Positions 49,553 to 60,500 are shown, numbered from the stretch's first letter. The stretch: 64,000 bases of DNA from Acidobacteriota bacterium (GCA_026393755.1 JAPKZO010000017.1:62001-126000); one strand, 5' to 3'. A program made the numbers and translations. Notes: generated by a model not told the origin, from the letters alone.

Positions 49553-51190
49553 CTAGCTGACCCAGGTGGTTGTCTGCGCCACCACGTACCACCGCCCGCG
49601 CAGCTTTCTGAGATAGACATTCTGGCCGCCGGCGGCCAGCGGCCCCTCGTAATCGCTGGCAAGCACCGTCGCCTCGCCAGTCGTGCGATTGACGATATCC
49701 CAGCTGACGAACACGCCGCCGAAGCCTGCAAACGGCCCGCCGGGCCGACTGCCGGGCCCGGGTCGCCCATAGATCACGGGACCCGCGTAGCCGACAAACT
49801 GCACTCGTTCCGACGCCTGATCGGGCATCAGCATCGCGCGCGATCCGGTCAGCCCGAACGTCGCGAAGAAGGCAGCTTGGAGAATCTGCTGTGACTCACT
49901 GGACTCGCTTCCCGCAGGTGGCGCATAGTTCGGGCACACATCCTGGCCGTCTGGGATACCGTCGCCGTCCGAGTCATTGTTCTTCGGATCGAGGCCGAGT
50001 CGCAGTTCTTCGATGTCGGTCAGTCCGTCGCCGTCCGAGTCCTGCCAGACTTCAGCCACATTGATGCGGCGTGTCTGATGACCGGTCAGCGGCGCGAGCA
50101 TATCGCCCTCGGGTCGAAACTCCATCACGCCGGGCGTTGGCGCTTCCTGCTGATCGTAGGCCAGCTCGAGCACGCCGTCGTGCCACTGGAGCGTGCCGTT
50201 GCGGGCACCGCGAAAGAAATCGATCGGCATCAGGCGGGGCCGCGTCCACGATGAACGATCCTTGGGCGTCTTGGAGGACAGGAGAAACAGATCGAGCCGC
50301 CCATACAAGTCGGCCGAGGCGACGACGTAAGAGATGCCGTCGGGCGCGGAGGTTCCGGCAAGCGGGACGAACGACGCGTCGCCGAAGTGCCAGGCTGGAT
50401 GCGGCCAGACGGTCGCCAGGAACTGGTCTCGCGCAGGGTAGATGGCGCTTGCGGCTCCTGTGATCCGGTCATAGGCGGCCAGACTGGCCGGACTTCCGAT
50501 CTCGCCGAGACGCGCCAGCGCGGTCGTGCGCAACGCCTTTGGCATCCGCCCGCGGCTCTTGCGGCTTTCTTCGACCGCGGCCTGCTCCGACGCCGCGAGG
50601 CGTTCGAGCCAGGCGACGTCGGTCGACTCGTAGATCGCGCGCTCCGCAGCGAACGCGCCGGCGGGGCGGCGCGCCGCCAGCACGTCCTCGAGAGGCATCG
50701 CGACGGTGAGATCGACCTGAGCGTCCTGCACGGTAGGGACCGGGCGACCGCGAAGCGTCGCCGGGGCGTAACGCCAGAAGTCGGCCATCGCTTTCACGAT
50801 CCGCTCTGCGAGACGGTCGTCGATCGGGTCAACCGCACACGCCGAGGTGACCACACCCGCTTCGCTGACCCTGACGCGCATACGCACTCGCGAGTTGTGC
50901 GGCGGAACGTAGTCGGGCAGCCGCTCGAAGCCGACGCCAAGAGGGCTCGCCATCGACATCGGCGGGGTCTTCGAGACCGGGGGAAGAACAGCCGGATCGG
51001 TGACGGCATCCCCCGCCGGCATGCAGCCGGGCCCGCTGCGCGGCTCGCTGCTTTGGGAAGTCGTCCGTGTGTTGCCTGCCGCCGCGGCCGCGGCCGCGAC
51101 AGGCGCCGGTGCCTGAGAGGCACCAAGCGTAAGAATCGTTATGCACAAAGCGGCCACGGTGAGCGGTGCAAGGGTGCCGGTGATTCGCAT
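49553..51190 (-). CDS. Secreted protein with TonB-C-like and thrombospondin type 3 Ca2+ repeats
   Basis: A 545-residue exported protein. The signal peptide is residues 1-30. Residues about 85-170 resemble a TonB C-terminal domain (RVRMRVRVSEAGVVTSACAV, then AERIVKAMADFWRYAPAT). A helical region follows. Near residue 390 are two thrombospondin type 3 Ca2+ loops (DSDGDGLTDIEELRLGLDP and NDSDGDGIPDGQDVCPNY). The last part ends in RGRWYVVAQTTTWVS. ATG 51190 follows GGGGAGAGG at good spacing. It could be a cell-surface structural protein; no reaction is predicted. Confidence 0.75.
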   Translation of the reverse strand: MRITGTLAPLTVAALCITILTLGASQAPAPVAAAAAAAGNTRTTSQSSEPRSGPGCMPAGDAVTDPAVLPPVSKTPPMSMASPLGVGFERLPDYVPPHNSRVRMRVRVSEAGVVTSACAVDPIDDRLAERIVKAMADFWRYAPATLRGRPVPTVQDAQVDLTVAMPLEDVLAARRPAGAFAAERAIYESTDVAWLERLAASEQAAVEESRKSRGRMPKALRTTALARLGEIGSPASLAAYDRITGAASAIYPARDQFLATVWPHPAWHFGDASFVPLAGTSAPDGISYVVASADLYGRLDLFLLSSKTPKDRSSWTRPRLMPIDFFRGARNGTLQWHDGVLELAYDQQEAPTPGVMEFRPEGDMLAPLTGHQTRRINVAEVWQDSDGDGLTDIEELRLGLDPKNNDSDGDGIPDGQDVCPNYAPPAGSESSESQQILQAAFFATFGLTGSRAMLMPDQASERVQFVGYAGPVIYGRPGPGSRPGGPFAGFGGVFVSWDIVNRTTGEATVLASDYEGPLAAGGQNVYLRKLRGRWYVVAQTTTWVS

Positions 51191-51270
51191 CTGGACCTCT
51201 CCCCGGGGGGCACTCAAAGGGATTCTGCCGGATCAGACACCGAGTGGACGACCCAAACCAGAATCCCCCG

Positions 51271-51711
51271 CTACTTCCGCGTCGGCGCGAGGTGCGCGTC
51301 GAGGAACGCGTCAATGTCAGCGAGCGTGTTGTAAGCGAGCGAGTTCGCGTGCTGGTGGGACAGTCCGCTGATCATGCGCGAGATCGCGCCCTGCCGGTTG
51401 GCGTGATAGAGCACGTAGGCGCGCTGCCCCGATTGCGCGGCGCGGCCGAGGATGTAACCAACTTCGAATCCCACGCCGAAGCTCGAGCCAGACGCCTCCG
51501 CCACCAGGACGTCGGCGCTCTCGAGCCACTCGACGTCCCGCGCGAACACGTGCGCCGCGGTGACGTGGCTCTCTAACTCGTCGACGTCATCCCTGAGCAG
51601 GTGCGACGTCAGGACCTCGTGCCCGAGATGCACCAGCTTGTCGTTGATGTGCCGCGCCGCTGCCACGGCTCCGCGATCTCCTCGAACGGTACACGCCAGG
51701 TAGATACGCAT
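51271..51711 (-). CDS. Nucleoside 2-deoxyribosyltransferase-like protein (DNPH1/Rcl type)
   Basis: A 146-residue protein with the nucleoside deoxyribosyltransferase fold: MRIYLACTVRGDRGAV at the first strand, HLGHEVLTSHLLRDDV, VFARDVEWLESADVLVAEAS and SSFGVGFEVGYILGRA, which holds the catalytic Glu. DNPH1-type members hydrolyse deoxynucleoside 5'-monophosphates and clean nucleotide pools. ATG 51711 opens the conserved strand and has GAGGA upstream. It lies 80 bp beyond the TSP3 gene start on the same strand. Confidence 0.82.
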   Translation of the reverse strand: MRIYLACTVRGDRGAVAAARHINDKLVHLGHEVLTSHLLRDDVDELESHVTAAHVFARDVEWLESADVLVAEASGSSFGVGFEVGYILGRAAQSGQRAYVLYHANRQGAISRMISGLSHQHANSLAYNTLADIDAFLDAHLAPTRK

Positions 51712-51815
51712 CCCAGATCCTCGCTTCCTCGACATGCTCCGCTGGAATCATCGCAACCGATCGGGCTCGGCGGCGATCCCTACCGACTACCCGGCGATTC
51801 TGGCATAGTATCGCT

Positions 51816-53060
51816 GTGGCCCTGCCGAGAATCATTCCCGCCCTTGCAGATCTCACACAGGATATCGCCGGCCCGCTCCCGGTCGAATTACTGCAGACCT
51901 GGGCGGCGGGCGGCCAGAGCGCTGCCGACGCCGAACGCCTGCTGGACGTGTACCGGATTGAGGGCACGGTGGTCGCCTCCGACACCTCCGGCTTGAGCCG
52001 ATTGACCGAAGAGCGCGATCTGCTCGACGTGCTCGCGATCGTGTCGGAGCCGAAGCGCATTCTTCATGGGCTCGGCGCGGCGATCGGCGGCCGGGCCATC
52101 GGCGTGTGGGTCGCCGACAACACGGAGATGTACTACCCGTCGCCGGTCGACCCAGCCTTGATCGTCGGCGCGATGGCCGAAGCGCAGGTGCGCATCGCCT
52201 CGAAGGCGGCCGTCGGAATCGGCATGTGCGTGCACAGCGGCGAGTTTTACGAAGTCGGCGGCGGTTTGTACGGCGGCGACGCCGAAACCGTCGAGCATCT
52301 GGCAGAAGCCTGTGCCGGGCCGGGCGAAATCCTGCTCACACGCGCGGTGACGGATCGGCTCGGCGAGGCCACCGAATCGCCGTTTGCTCGGCGTCCGGAA
52401 CTGAGCGCGGTGTATGCGGCCGGCGTGTACGCCCTGGTGCGGCCGGGACGCATGGCCGAGCTGCGCGCCGACGACACGCAGTACCCCCACCCCTATCCCG
52501 AGGAATTCTTCTCGCTGCTGAGCGGGCTCGGGCAGGCAGCCGACGCCGGCCAGATCCGGAAGCGCATCTACGACGCGTACCTTCGCGAGCGGGTCGTTGT
52601 GTTCGTCTCGAAGGCGCACGAGCCGCACTCGTCGCACAACCTCCCGGAGATGCTCGACGAGTTCGTGAACAACGCGCTCGTGGACACGATCATCAAAGTG
52701 GCCATGCGGGCCGAAGACCACGTCGCCGGCCTCGGCGGCGGACTGGCGATTCTGACGTTCGACACGCCCGCCGAGGCGCTGGAATTTGCACAGGCGGTCC
52801 GCGCTCAGTTCGCGGAGAACGGCGTCGCGGTGAAGATCGGGATCGACCGGGGGCCCGTGCTCTTCTTCTCCAACCCCCGCGGCCCGAGCGGGATCGCGGG
52901 CGACCCGGTCAACATCGCGTCGAAGCTGTCCGAAGATACCGGAGCGAGCGGGAAGATCAGAATCACGACGCGAGCCGTCCGGGGCATGCCCGTCCCGCCC
53001 GGCGCGCAGCTGTTCGAAATCTCCGTGTCACGGGTGGTCCTGACGGGTGTCGAGATCTGA
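51816..53060 (+). CDS. Protein with two class III nucleotidyl cyclase-like domains
   Basis: A 414-residue soluble protein with two cyclase-homology regions, about residues 45-210 and 255-400. The first begins IEGTVVASDTSGLSRLTEE and has GIGMCVHSGEFYEVGGGLYG. The second has VKIGIDRGPVLFFSNPRGPS and GIAGDPVNIASKLSED, matching the family pattern G-x-x-x-G-x-V ... G-x-x-V-N-x-A. Metal-binding Asp residues seem only partly kept, so activity as a cyclase is doubtful; a sensory or structural role is possible. The start is GTG 51816 with no clear ribosome site. Confidence 0.65.
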   Translation: MALPRIIPALADLTQDIAGPLPVELLQTWAAGGQSAADAERLLDVYRIEGTVVASDTSGLSRLTEERDLLDVLAIVSEPKRILHGLGAAIGGRAIGVWVADNTEMYYPSPVDPALIVGAMAEAQVRIASKAAVGIGMCVHSGEFYEVGGGLYGGDAETVEHLAEACAGPGEILLTRAVTDRLGEATESPFARRPELSAVYAAGVYALVRPGRMAELRADDTQYPHPYPEEFFSLLSGLGQAADAGQIRKRIYDAYLRERVVVFVSKAHEPHSSHNLPEMLDEFVNNALVDTIIKVAMRAEDHVAGLGGGLAILTFDTPAEALEFAQAVRAQFAENGVAVKIGIDRGPVLFFSNPRGPSGIAGDPVNIASKLSEDTGASGKIRITTRAVRGMPVPPGAQLFEISVSRVVLTGVEI

Positions 53061-53085
53061 CGCCGATGCCGGGGTGACGGAAGAC

Positions 53086-54144
53086 CTACTCCGCCGCCGC
53101 GGCCCATGGCCGCGCGGCGACAGTCAACCGCACCGCCTCGATCGCGCGCTCGATATCCGGACGCGTAATGCCGCGATACGTGACGAAGCGCACGACCGAC
53201 CCCATTCCGGGCAGACCGCGCACGTCCTGCTCGCGCAAGTGCATCGCGAACGTCGCGGCATCGATACCGAGCGCCTTGACATCGACGTTGACGATGTTGC
53301 TCTGAACGGCCTTCAGATCGACGTCCAAGCCCGGAATAGTCGCCACGGCCTCGGCGAACACGCGGGCGTTGTCGTGGTCCTCGACGAGCCGGCCGATCAT
53401 GGTCCGTAACGCGACGAGTCCCGGCGCGGCAATCACGCCGGCCTGGCGCATCGCGGCGCCGAACGATCGCCGCACCTTGCCGGCACGTTCGATAAAGGCG
53501 CTGGACCCGGCCAGCACCGACCCCACCGGCGCCGAGAGGCCCTTCGACAGGCAGAAGCTGACCGAGTCGACCGCCCGCCCGATCTCCCGCGCCTCGACGC
53601 CAAGCGCGACCGCCGCGTTGAAGATGCGCGCGCCGTCAAGATGCACCGACAGTCCGCACTCGTGACCGATGGAAGCCAGTTCGCTGATCTGCGCCGCAGT
53701 CATCACGGTGCCGCCGGCGGCATTGTGCGTGTTCTCCAGGCACAGCACGCCGCGCCCCGGATACATCGTCGCGGCCTTCCTTCCTGCCCACCGCACGCGA
53801 TCCGGGTCGGGCGCTCCGTATTGCCCGCCGACCGGCATCACCAGCAGCCCGCACACCGCCGCCGCTCCGCTCCACTCCATGCCGTACACGTGGGCGCTCT
53901 CCTCGACAATCGCAGCCGCCCCGGGTTCGGCATGGGTGCGCAACGCGAGCGTGTTCGACATGGTGCCGCTGATCGTGAAGACGGCCGCATCCTTGCCCAT
54001 CAACCTGGCCGATTCGGCCTCGAGTTCACGAACGGTCGGGTCGCCGTCGCGCGAATCATCCCCCAGTTTCGCCGTCACCATGCTCTGGAGCATTTCTGGC
54101 GTCGGCAGAGTGAGCGTGTCGCTGCGCAGATCGATCAGTGCCAT
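53086..54144 (-). CDS. ltaE: Low-specificity L-threonine aldolase
   Basis: A 352-residue PLP enzyme splitting threonine or allo-threonine into glycine and acetaldehyde. It has LRSDTLTLPTPEMLQSM at the N-terminus, DDSRDGDPTVRELE, CLENTHNAAGGTV, VHLDGARIFNAAVALG and the PLP lysine in SFCLSKGLSAPVGSVLAG. GGAG lies 9 nt before the ATG. It follows the 1022-residue SGNH-like gene on the same strand, 87 bp apart. Confidence 0.95.
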   Translation of the reverse strand: MALIDLRSDTLTLPTPEMLQSMVTAKLGDDSRDGDPTVRELEAESARLMGKDAAVFTISGTMSNTLALRTHAEPGAAAIVEESAHVYGMEWSGAAAVCGLLVMPVGGQYGAPDPDRVRWAGRKAATMYPGRGVLCLENTHNAAGGTVMTAAQISELASIGHECGLSVHLDGARIFNAAVALGVEAREIGRAVDSVSFCLSKGLSAPVGSVLAGSSAFIERAGKVRRSFGAAMRQAGVIAAPGLVALRTMIGRLVEDHDNARVFAEAVATIPGLDVDLKAVQSNIVNVDVKALGIDAATFAMHLREQDVRGLPGMGSVVRFVTYRGITRPDIERAIEAVRLTVAARPWAAAAE

Positions 54145-54231
54145 GTCGAATATCTCCGCGCCAAATAGTAATCCGAACGCCGTCGCCCCGGGCGCGCGCC
54201 GCGAGGACCGCGGGCGGCGTTGACGGCCGTC

Positions 54232-57200
54232 CTACGGCAGCGAGATCGCCATATCCTTGGGCTTCGTATTCACATTCGAGATCGAGTACCAACCCGGGTC
54301 GATGATCACGCTGACATACGGGAACTCCGGCGACGTGCAAATCTGCACGACGGCGATGTGTACGCCGTTGGTCGGATCGAGGCTCCAGCTGCCGAGCCCG
54401 GAGAACGTCACGGTGTCGCACTCACCCGGAGCGGCCTTCGAGGTGCGCGACCTGAGATAGTGGAGCCACGTCAGGCAGTTGAGCTTGAACGTCCCGCCGA
54501 GCGCATGGTTGGTGAACTCGAAAAATGGCTTGGCCCGCCCCTCCGGGATCTCGTACTTATAGCTGAACTCCTGCCCATTCGACGACGTGATGTGAGCCTC
54601 TCCCGATCGCGGCCTCCATTCGTGCCCGACCACTGGCATGGCCTGGTGGCGCAGGAAGGGATACAGCACGGAATCGGGCCCGATGACGATGTGGCTCTCG
54701 AGATCGTCGGTCGGGAACTTGAAGCCCTCTGGGTACGGGAGGTACTGGACGCCGTTATACCGGAAGATCGTCTGGCCGTCGTTGCCCACCTCAAACGATC
54801 CCGGGCCACGCCACGTGAAGGTTTCGGTCGGCGTCCTCGGCTCGACCTCGAGCAGCTTCATGATGATCCGCTGTGAGATCAGTCCGCGGTGCAGCATCTC
54901 ACCAACGATCTTGCCCGTCTTGAGGTTGACGATGCAGAGCGCAAAATCGAGCGGGTCATCGATCATCGAGACCTTGCCCATGCGGTAGTTCACCGTGCCG
55001 AACCTCAACGCCTCATCATGGCCCGGCGCGCCTCGCGGGATGCGGCTGCCGAAGTTGGCAGTCAGCGGCGATTCGGGCACCTCGGCCAGCAGTCCTCCGG
55101 GCGGCAGGGTGGCGACGTAGACCGAGACCGCGTCACCGAAGCGTTCGCCGAACTGGATGGAGTACCGGCAGTTCAGATGCGAACGTCCCATCCCGTGCCC
55201 GCCCAACTCCGGTGCGTTCAGCGCGAAATCGTCGCCGAACGTGTTGTTGTGCATGGAGCCCATCATCTGCCACACCGTGTTGGTCGGGAGCAGCGGCACG
55301 CGAACGCCTGGATCGGCCGGGGCGGGCGGCTTGGTGCTCAAGTGGATGTGGGGATGCAACGCGGTCCCGTCCGACGGCACGCTGGCGAATTTGCCGGACG
55401 CACTGGCAAAGGGCATCGGGAACCGCACGGGCACGTGGAGCACGCTCAGCGGAATGAACGTCGTGGCGTGGAGCGTGAAGTCCAGCAGGCCGTCCGGGCG
55501 TGACTCGAAGCCGGCCCACGTCGTCCCGTAGAAGCCCGGGAAGTCGATGGGCGCCGCGGGCAATGTGGGGTTCACCGCCGCCAGCGCAAAGATCGCCGAA
55601 TTCAGCAGGAAGAACTTGCACTTGAGATTGGTGACCCAGCCCGTGATGAGGTTGAGGTCGCCCGACGACAGCACCTCGGCAGCGTCCATCACTCTGTTGT
55701 CCAGCGCAGGCAGACAGAAGAGATGTGGCGCCGACAGCCGGCCATCGTCTCCCTTGAGTCCCGAGAGGAGCGAAATCTCGAAGTGCGTCGAATCATCCTG
55801 GGGCGGTGCGAACTTGATTTGTATCGACCCATGCAGGTGCGTGTCGAGCAGCGCGATGCCGCTGAACAACAGATTGCCGGTCAGGCCATAGACCTTCGGT
55901 TGCGCCTCGGTGGTGTGCACGGCGCGCAGCGCGTCACCGTAGTAGCTCGATTCGCTGTCGAGCGGCAGCGTCTGCTCGAGGCCGGGCGGCAGCTTGATCT
56001 TCCATCGTTCGGGATGGCATCCGCTGGTGGGTGGTGTGGGCATCTCCTGGCGTTGCCGTTTCCCGCGCACCATTCCCGAGACGAACTTCGCCATCTTGAT
56101 CAGGCGCTTCGCCGTCGCCCCACTGGCCGCCAGCACGCCGGCCGGGGTCCCGTGCATCGGGCCCTCGGCGCCCTGGTACGCCAGCACTGCGTCGTTCATG
56201 ATGAGCATCGGCCCGATGTCGACCTTCTGGTGGCGCGTGCCGGCCGTCCGATTCCACAGGTCGATCAACCCGTTCGCGATCATCGCCTGCCCGGACTTGC
56301 CCGGATAGTACCCGTTGAGTGAGTAGAAACCACCCAGGTAGTCGGCCGTGATCCGGCGCGTGCCCACGCGCACACCCTGCTCCCTGACTTGCCGGAAGAA
56401 CGCGTGCAAATCGAACACCAGCGCGTCGTGCTTCTGGGCCAGCGAAACCAGGTCCTTGTTGAGCGCTTCCACTTTCCGGCTGATCTCGGTCGCGCACTCC
56501 CCCTTCATGACGGAACCGTCTGGCAGCGGTCCGAACCGCTTCGTCATCGTCTGATAGCCCATTTCCATCAGCGCATTGGGGGTGACGCGGTCGTGACTCT
56601 GCAGGCCATACCTCGACTGGATCCGGGACGCGGGCAACCGCACCACGCGGGCTGCGGCATCGAGCGTGGAGAAATGCGCCGTGTCCATCGGATCGGGGAT
56701 TGTCAGCACGATCAGCGTGGCCCCCGCCGACGCCAGGGTGCTGAGGATCGTGGCGTAGTCGGCCATGAAGGCCGCACCAGGCAACGCGGCCGGATCACTG
56801 GCGACCGCCGCCGCGAGCACCTCGGCCAGTCCCAACTCGATCAGGGCGAGGCCGGGCTTCTGGCGCGCGGCGAACTCGAGCACGGTCGGCCCGGGCGATG
56901 ACTGGCCCTCGCGGCACTCCTCCAGCCCAAGCACCAGGTTGATCGCCGTTTGCAGCGCGTCGTCCGTCCGGACGATCGGGATCTCCGGCCGCCGATTGAC
57001 GACGTCTGCAGCCGTCAGCCCAGGCAATGAGAGATTGGCGTACGCCCCCGTGGGCGGAACCTTCTTGATGACCGTCGTCTGCATGTCCCACGGTACCCGC
57101 ACTGGCAGGCGCTGAAAGCCGGGGGCATCGCCGATGCCCGGGGCCTGAAACAGCGGCAGAGGGAATCGCTCGCCGATTCGCTTCGCCACGTGCGCGGAAA

Positions 57201-57300
57201 AACTGTCACGCTGATCGTCTTCGATCAGGCTGAAGTTGGTCATTCCGGCAGCCAGGCCTTCGCCAATCACCATGAACCGCGACGTGTCCAGTTTTCCCAT
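54232..57300 (-). CDS. Large protein with degenerate SGNH/GDSL-like N-terminal domain
   Basis: A 1022-residue protein without an obvious signal peptide. The first 380 residues follow an SGNH hydrolase plan, but the catalytic blocks are changed: GDSL is GEGL (FMVIGEGLAAGMTN), the GxND block is LGLAEVL, and the DxxH block is NGYYPGKSGQAMIANGLIDL, so the Ser-Asp-His set is lost. The remaining 640 residues are beta-rich and unrecognised, with blocks such as HLHGSIQIKFAPPQDDSTHF and RSGEAHITSSNGQEFSYKYE. A binding rather than hydrolytic role is likely for the first domain (inference). Confidence 0.7.
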   Translation of the reverse strand: MGKLDTSRFMVIGEGLAAGMTNFSLIEDDQRDSFSAHVAKRIGERFPLPLFQAPGIGDAPGFQRLPVRVPWDMQTTVIKKVPPTGAYANLSLPGLTAADVVNRRPEIPIVRTDDALQTAINLVLGLEECREGQSSPGPTVLEFAARQKPGLALIELGLAEVLAAAVASDPAALPGAAFMADYATILSTLASAGATLIVLTIPDPMDTAHFSTLDAAARVVRLPASRIQSRYGLQSHDRVTPNALMEMGYQTMTKRFGPLPDGSVMKGECATEISRKVEALNKDLVSLAQKHDALVFDLHAFFRQVREQGVRVGTRRITADYLGGFYSLNGYYPGKSGQAMIANGLIDLWNRTAGTRHQKVDIGPMLIMNDAVLAYQGAEGPMHGTPAGVLAASGATAKRLIKMAKFVSGMVRGKRQRQEMPTPPTSGCHPERWKIKLPPGLEQTLPLDSESSYYGDALRAVHTTEAQPKVYGLTGNLLFSGIALLDTHLHGSIQIKFAPPQDDSTHFEISLLSGLKGDDGRLSAPHLFCLPALDNRVMDAAEVLSSGDLNLITGWVTNLKCKFFLLNSAIFALAAVNPTLPAAPIDFPGFYGTTWAGFESRPDGLLDFTLHATTFIPLSVLHVPVRFPMPFASASGKFASVPSDGTALHPHIHLSTKPPAPADPGVRVPLLPTNTVWQMMGSMHNNTFGDDFALNAPELGGHGMGRSHLNCRYSIQFGERFGDAVSVYVATLPPGGLLAEVPESPLTANFGSRIPRGAPGHDEALRFGTVNYRMGKVSMIDDPLDFALCIVNLKTGKIVGEMLHRGLISQRIIMKLLEVEPRTPTETFTWRGPGSFEVGNDGQTIFRYNGVQYLPYPEGFKFPTDDLESHIVIGPDSVLYPFLRHQAMPVVGHEWRPRSGEAHITSSNGQEFSYKYEIPEGRAKPFFEFTNHALGGTFKLNCLTWLHYLRSRTSKAAPGECDTVTFSGLGSWSLDPTNGVHIAVVQICTSPEFPYVSVIIDPGWYSISNVNTKPKDMAISLP

Positions 57301-57413
57301 GATCGTTGCCTAGCCTTCCCTGGAAAGTGAGTGTACGACGACCCGTCGCGAAGCCTATCGGGTGTCTGCCATCGAGGTCAAGCCAGCCGCCCGCGCTTGC
57401 CCGCGCTTGCCGC

Positions 57414-57441
57414 TTGACACGCGCACGGGGGCGCCGATAAT
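57414..57441 (+). promoter_or_regulatory. Sigma70-type promoter of the autotransporter gene
   Basis: A perfect TTGACA (57414-57419), a 16-nt spacer and GATAAT (57436-57441, 5 of 6) lie about 100 nt before the ATG. The short direct repeat CCCGCGCTTG occurs twice just upstream. Confidence 0.7.
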
Positions 57442-57544
57442 GGATCGCTGCTCCCAGGCCCCACGACGACAAGCGGCCGATTCTCCCCCACCCGGACGTG
57501 AGGCGCTGCCAAGTAACGATTGCTGCGATGTCTGGAGAGGCACG

Positions 57545-60500
57545 ATGTCAGAAACAATCGCTCGTTCACGCGCCCCACGAATGCCGCAGATCGTAGCCGG
57601 GTTGGTACTCGCGCTGTTCTTGCCGGCGCTGGCCGCGGCACAAACGACGTATGCGGTCTCGGATGAAGCCGCCCTTCGTACAGCGCTGACATCGGCGATT
57701 GCCGGCGACACGATCGTGTTCGGCAGCAACATCACACTGACGGCCGATCTCCCCAACGTCGGAGCCAGTGTCACGATCGACGGCGGCGGATACTCGCTCT
57801 CCGGCAACAGTCAATACCGAGGCTTGTTCATTGAGTCGTTCGTGATTCCCATGGTGGGTGGTCCACCGGCGCCGACACCGGTTGCGGTGACGATCCAGAA
57901 TCTCACGATCAGGGACACGGTCGCGACCGGGGGAAGCGGAGGCGCCGGGGGCCCCGGTGGTGGGGGCGGCGCCGGCATGGGCGGCGCGTTGTTTGTCGGG
58001 GAACTGGCCACCGTCAGCGTCAGTAATGTGAACCTGATCTCCAACGCCGCGGTGGGTGGCGCTGGGGGAACGGGGGGCCTCGGAGACGTCGAAGGCGGCG
58101 GTGGTGGAGGCCTCGGCGGAAACGGCGGCGCGGGCAATGCCGCGACTGGCTCGGGCGGCGGGGGCGGCATCGGCGTCGGCGCGAGCGGCGGTGGCCCGGA
58201 ACTGCCAGGTCTCCCAGGAATCATCACCGGAGTCCTCGGGCCTCCGGTCGGGGGAGGAGGAGGCGCGGGTAGCATCATCGACGTCGCGGGTGCGGCCACC
58301 GGCGGCATAACGACCAACGGCGGAAACTTCGGAGGCGGTGGCGGCGGCGGATGGGCGGCGAACAACTTCGGCGGGTTTGGCGGAGGCGGAGGCGGCACGC
58401 CGCTCGGCGACTCCCCGAACTTCGGCGCCGGCGGTTACGGCGGGGGCGGAGGCGGGACCACGGGAGCCAGCGCCAATTTGGGCGGCACGTTCGGCGGGGA
58501 CGGGGGCACGCTCACGACGCGGGGCGGCGGCGGCGGCGCGGGCCTCGGCGGCGCAATCTTCGTGCAGGCTGGCGGCAACCTGACAGTCGGCGGCGGTTTC
58601 ACCATCAACGGTGCCGCAGTGACCGGTGGCGCCGGATCGACCGGCGGCGTCAGCGGCTCGGCCGCAGGCTCGGGCATCTTCTTTCAAGGGAGCGACTTCT
58701 ACTCTTTGTCGTTCGCGCCTTCTGGCTCGCAAACCGCCACGGTCGCCGGCGACATCGCTGACGAGTTCGGCGTGCTCGGCAGCGGTGGCTCTCTAGGCGT
58801 CTCGATGGACGGCACGGGCACGCTGGTGCTCTCGGGGAACAACGCGTACTCTGGCGGAACGTCCATCAACTTCGGCACGCTGAGCGTCTCGTCGGACGCC
58901 AATCTCGGTGCGGCCGGCAGTGGGCTTTACGGCAGCGCCGACACCACGCTCCGGATCACGGCAAGCGGGATCTTCTCGCGCACCTTCTACATGAACGGAG
59001 GCACCCAGAACATCAGCGTCGCGTCGGGCCAGACCGCGACGTGGAGCGGCCAGATCGGCTCGGAAGGCGGCGCGGCATTGAACGTGACGGGCGGAGGCAC
59101 CCTGGTGCTCACCGATGCCACCAATTGGTGGGCGGCTGGCACATCGGTCAACGGTAACAGCAGACTGGTCGTGGGACTCGACGGGGCACTCGGCTCGTTC
59201 GACATCCTCGACCCGACCATCGGCACGGTGACGCTGGGCGATGCCACCACGGGCGGCACGCTGGGCATCGACGCGACGAGCGTCGGGAACGTCTTTTCGT
59301 CCGGCCGCGTGATCACGCTGCAGAGTGGCGGTGGCACCATCGACACGGTCGGGGCATCGGACGCGACGCTCAGTGGCGCGATAGGCGGCGGCGGCAGTCT
59401 GACGAAAGACGGGACGGGCCTGCTGACGCTCAGCGGCGACAACACGTATACGGGAGCCACGTCGGTCAACGCAGGCATCCTGCGGGCAGGCAGCGTCACC
59501 GCGTTTGGCAACAGCACCTCGCTGTCGGTGGGTGCAAGCGGCACCGCTGACTTCAACGGTTTCGATCAGACGTTCTTTACCGTCGGCGGCACGGGCACCG
59601 TCGAGCTCAATGGCGCGGCCGCGCTCACAGTGGGCGGCGACAATTCGAGCAGCAGCTTTGGCGGCACGTTCACCGGGACCGGCGGCCTCTTCAAGACCGG
59701 CAGCGGCGCGTGGACCTTGTCGGGCACGAACGACTTCACTGGCGGCATTGTGCTCAACGCCGGCACGCTGAGTGTCGCGACCGATGCGAATCTGGGGGGC
59801 GCGGGTGCGATCGCGATGAACAATGCGACGACGATCGGCCTCACCGGCAGCGGCACCTTCGCGCACGGCCTGCAGATCGAGGGCACCTCGTCGATGAACC
59901 TGGGAACGGGCTTGTCCGCGACGTGGAGCGGTCTGGTGGGCGACTTTGCGGGTGCTGGCACGCTGCGTGTGACGGGCGGCGGCCTGTTCGCGCTCACCAA
60001 CGCCGCGAATTCGTATACGGGTGGCTCGATCGTGACCGGCGGCAGCACGCTTCAGATCGGCGCCGACGGCGCGCTGGGCGCGGCGGGCACCGGCGTGACG
60101 CTTGGCGATGCCACCACTGGCGGAGCGCTTGAGATTACGACTACGGGCTTCTCGACCTCGCGAGCGGTGACGCTGCAGGCCGGCGGCGGCGCGATCAATA
60201 CGGGCGGCGCGATTGCGGCAACCCTCGGCGGCGCGATTGGCGGCACAGGCGCCCTGGCCAAGACCGGCGCCGGCGCGTTGACGCTCTCGGGCATCAACAC
60301 GTTCACTGGCGGCCTCGCGCTCAACGCGGGCACGTTGAACGCCGCCGCGGATGCGAACCTGGGCGGCGCGGGTGCGGTCGCGATGAGCAATGCGACCACG
60401 CTCGGCCTCACGGCCAACGGCACCTTCGCGCACGGTTTGCGGATCGCGGGCACCTCGACGCTCAACGCAGGCGCGGGTCAGTCGGTGACCTGGAGCGGGT

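Noticed and set aside
57900-58560. Tandem repeat or CRISPR-like array in Gly-rich DNA
   Set aside because: The repetition is imperfect, in frame, and encodes the Gly-rich part of the autotransporter. There are no equal spacers or constant direct repeats.
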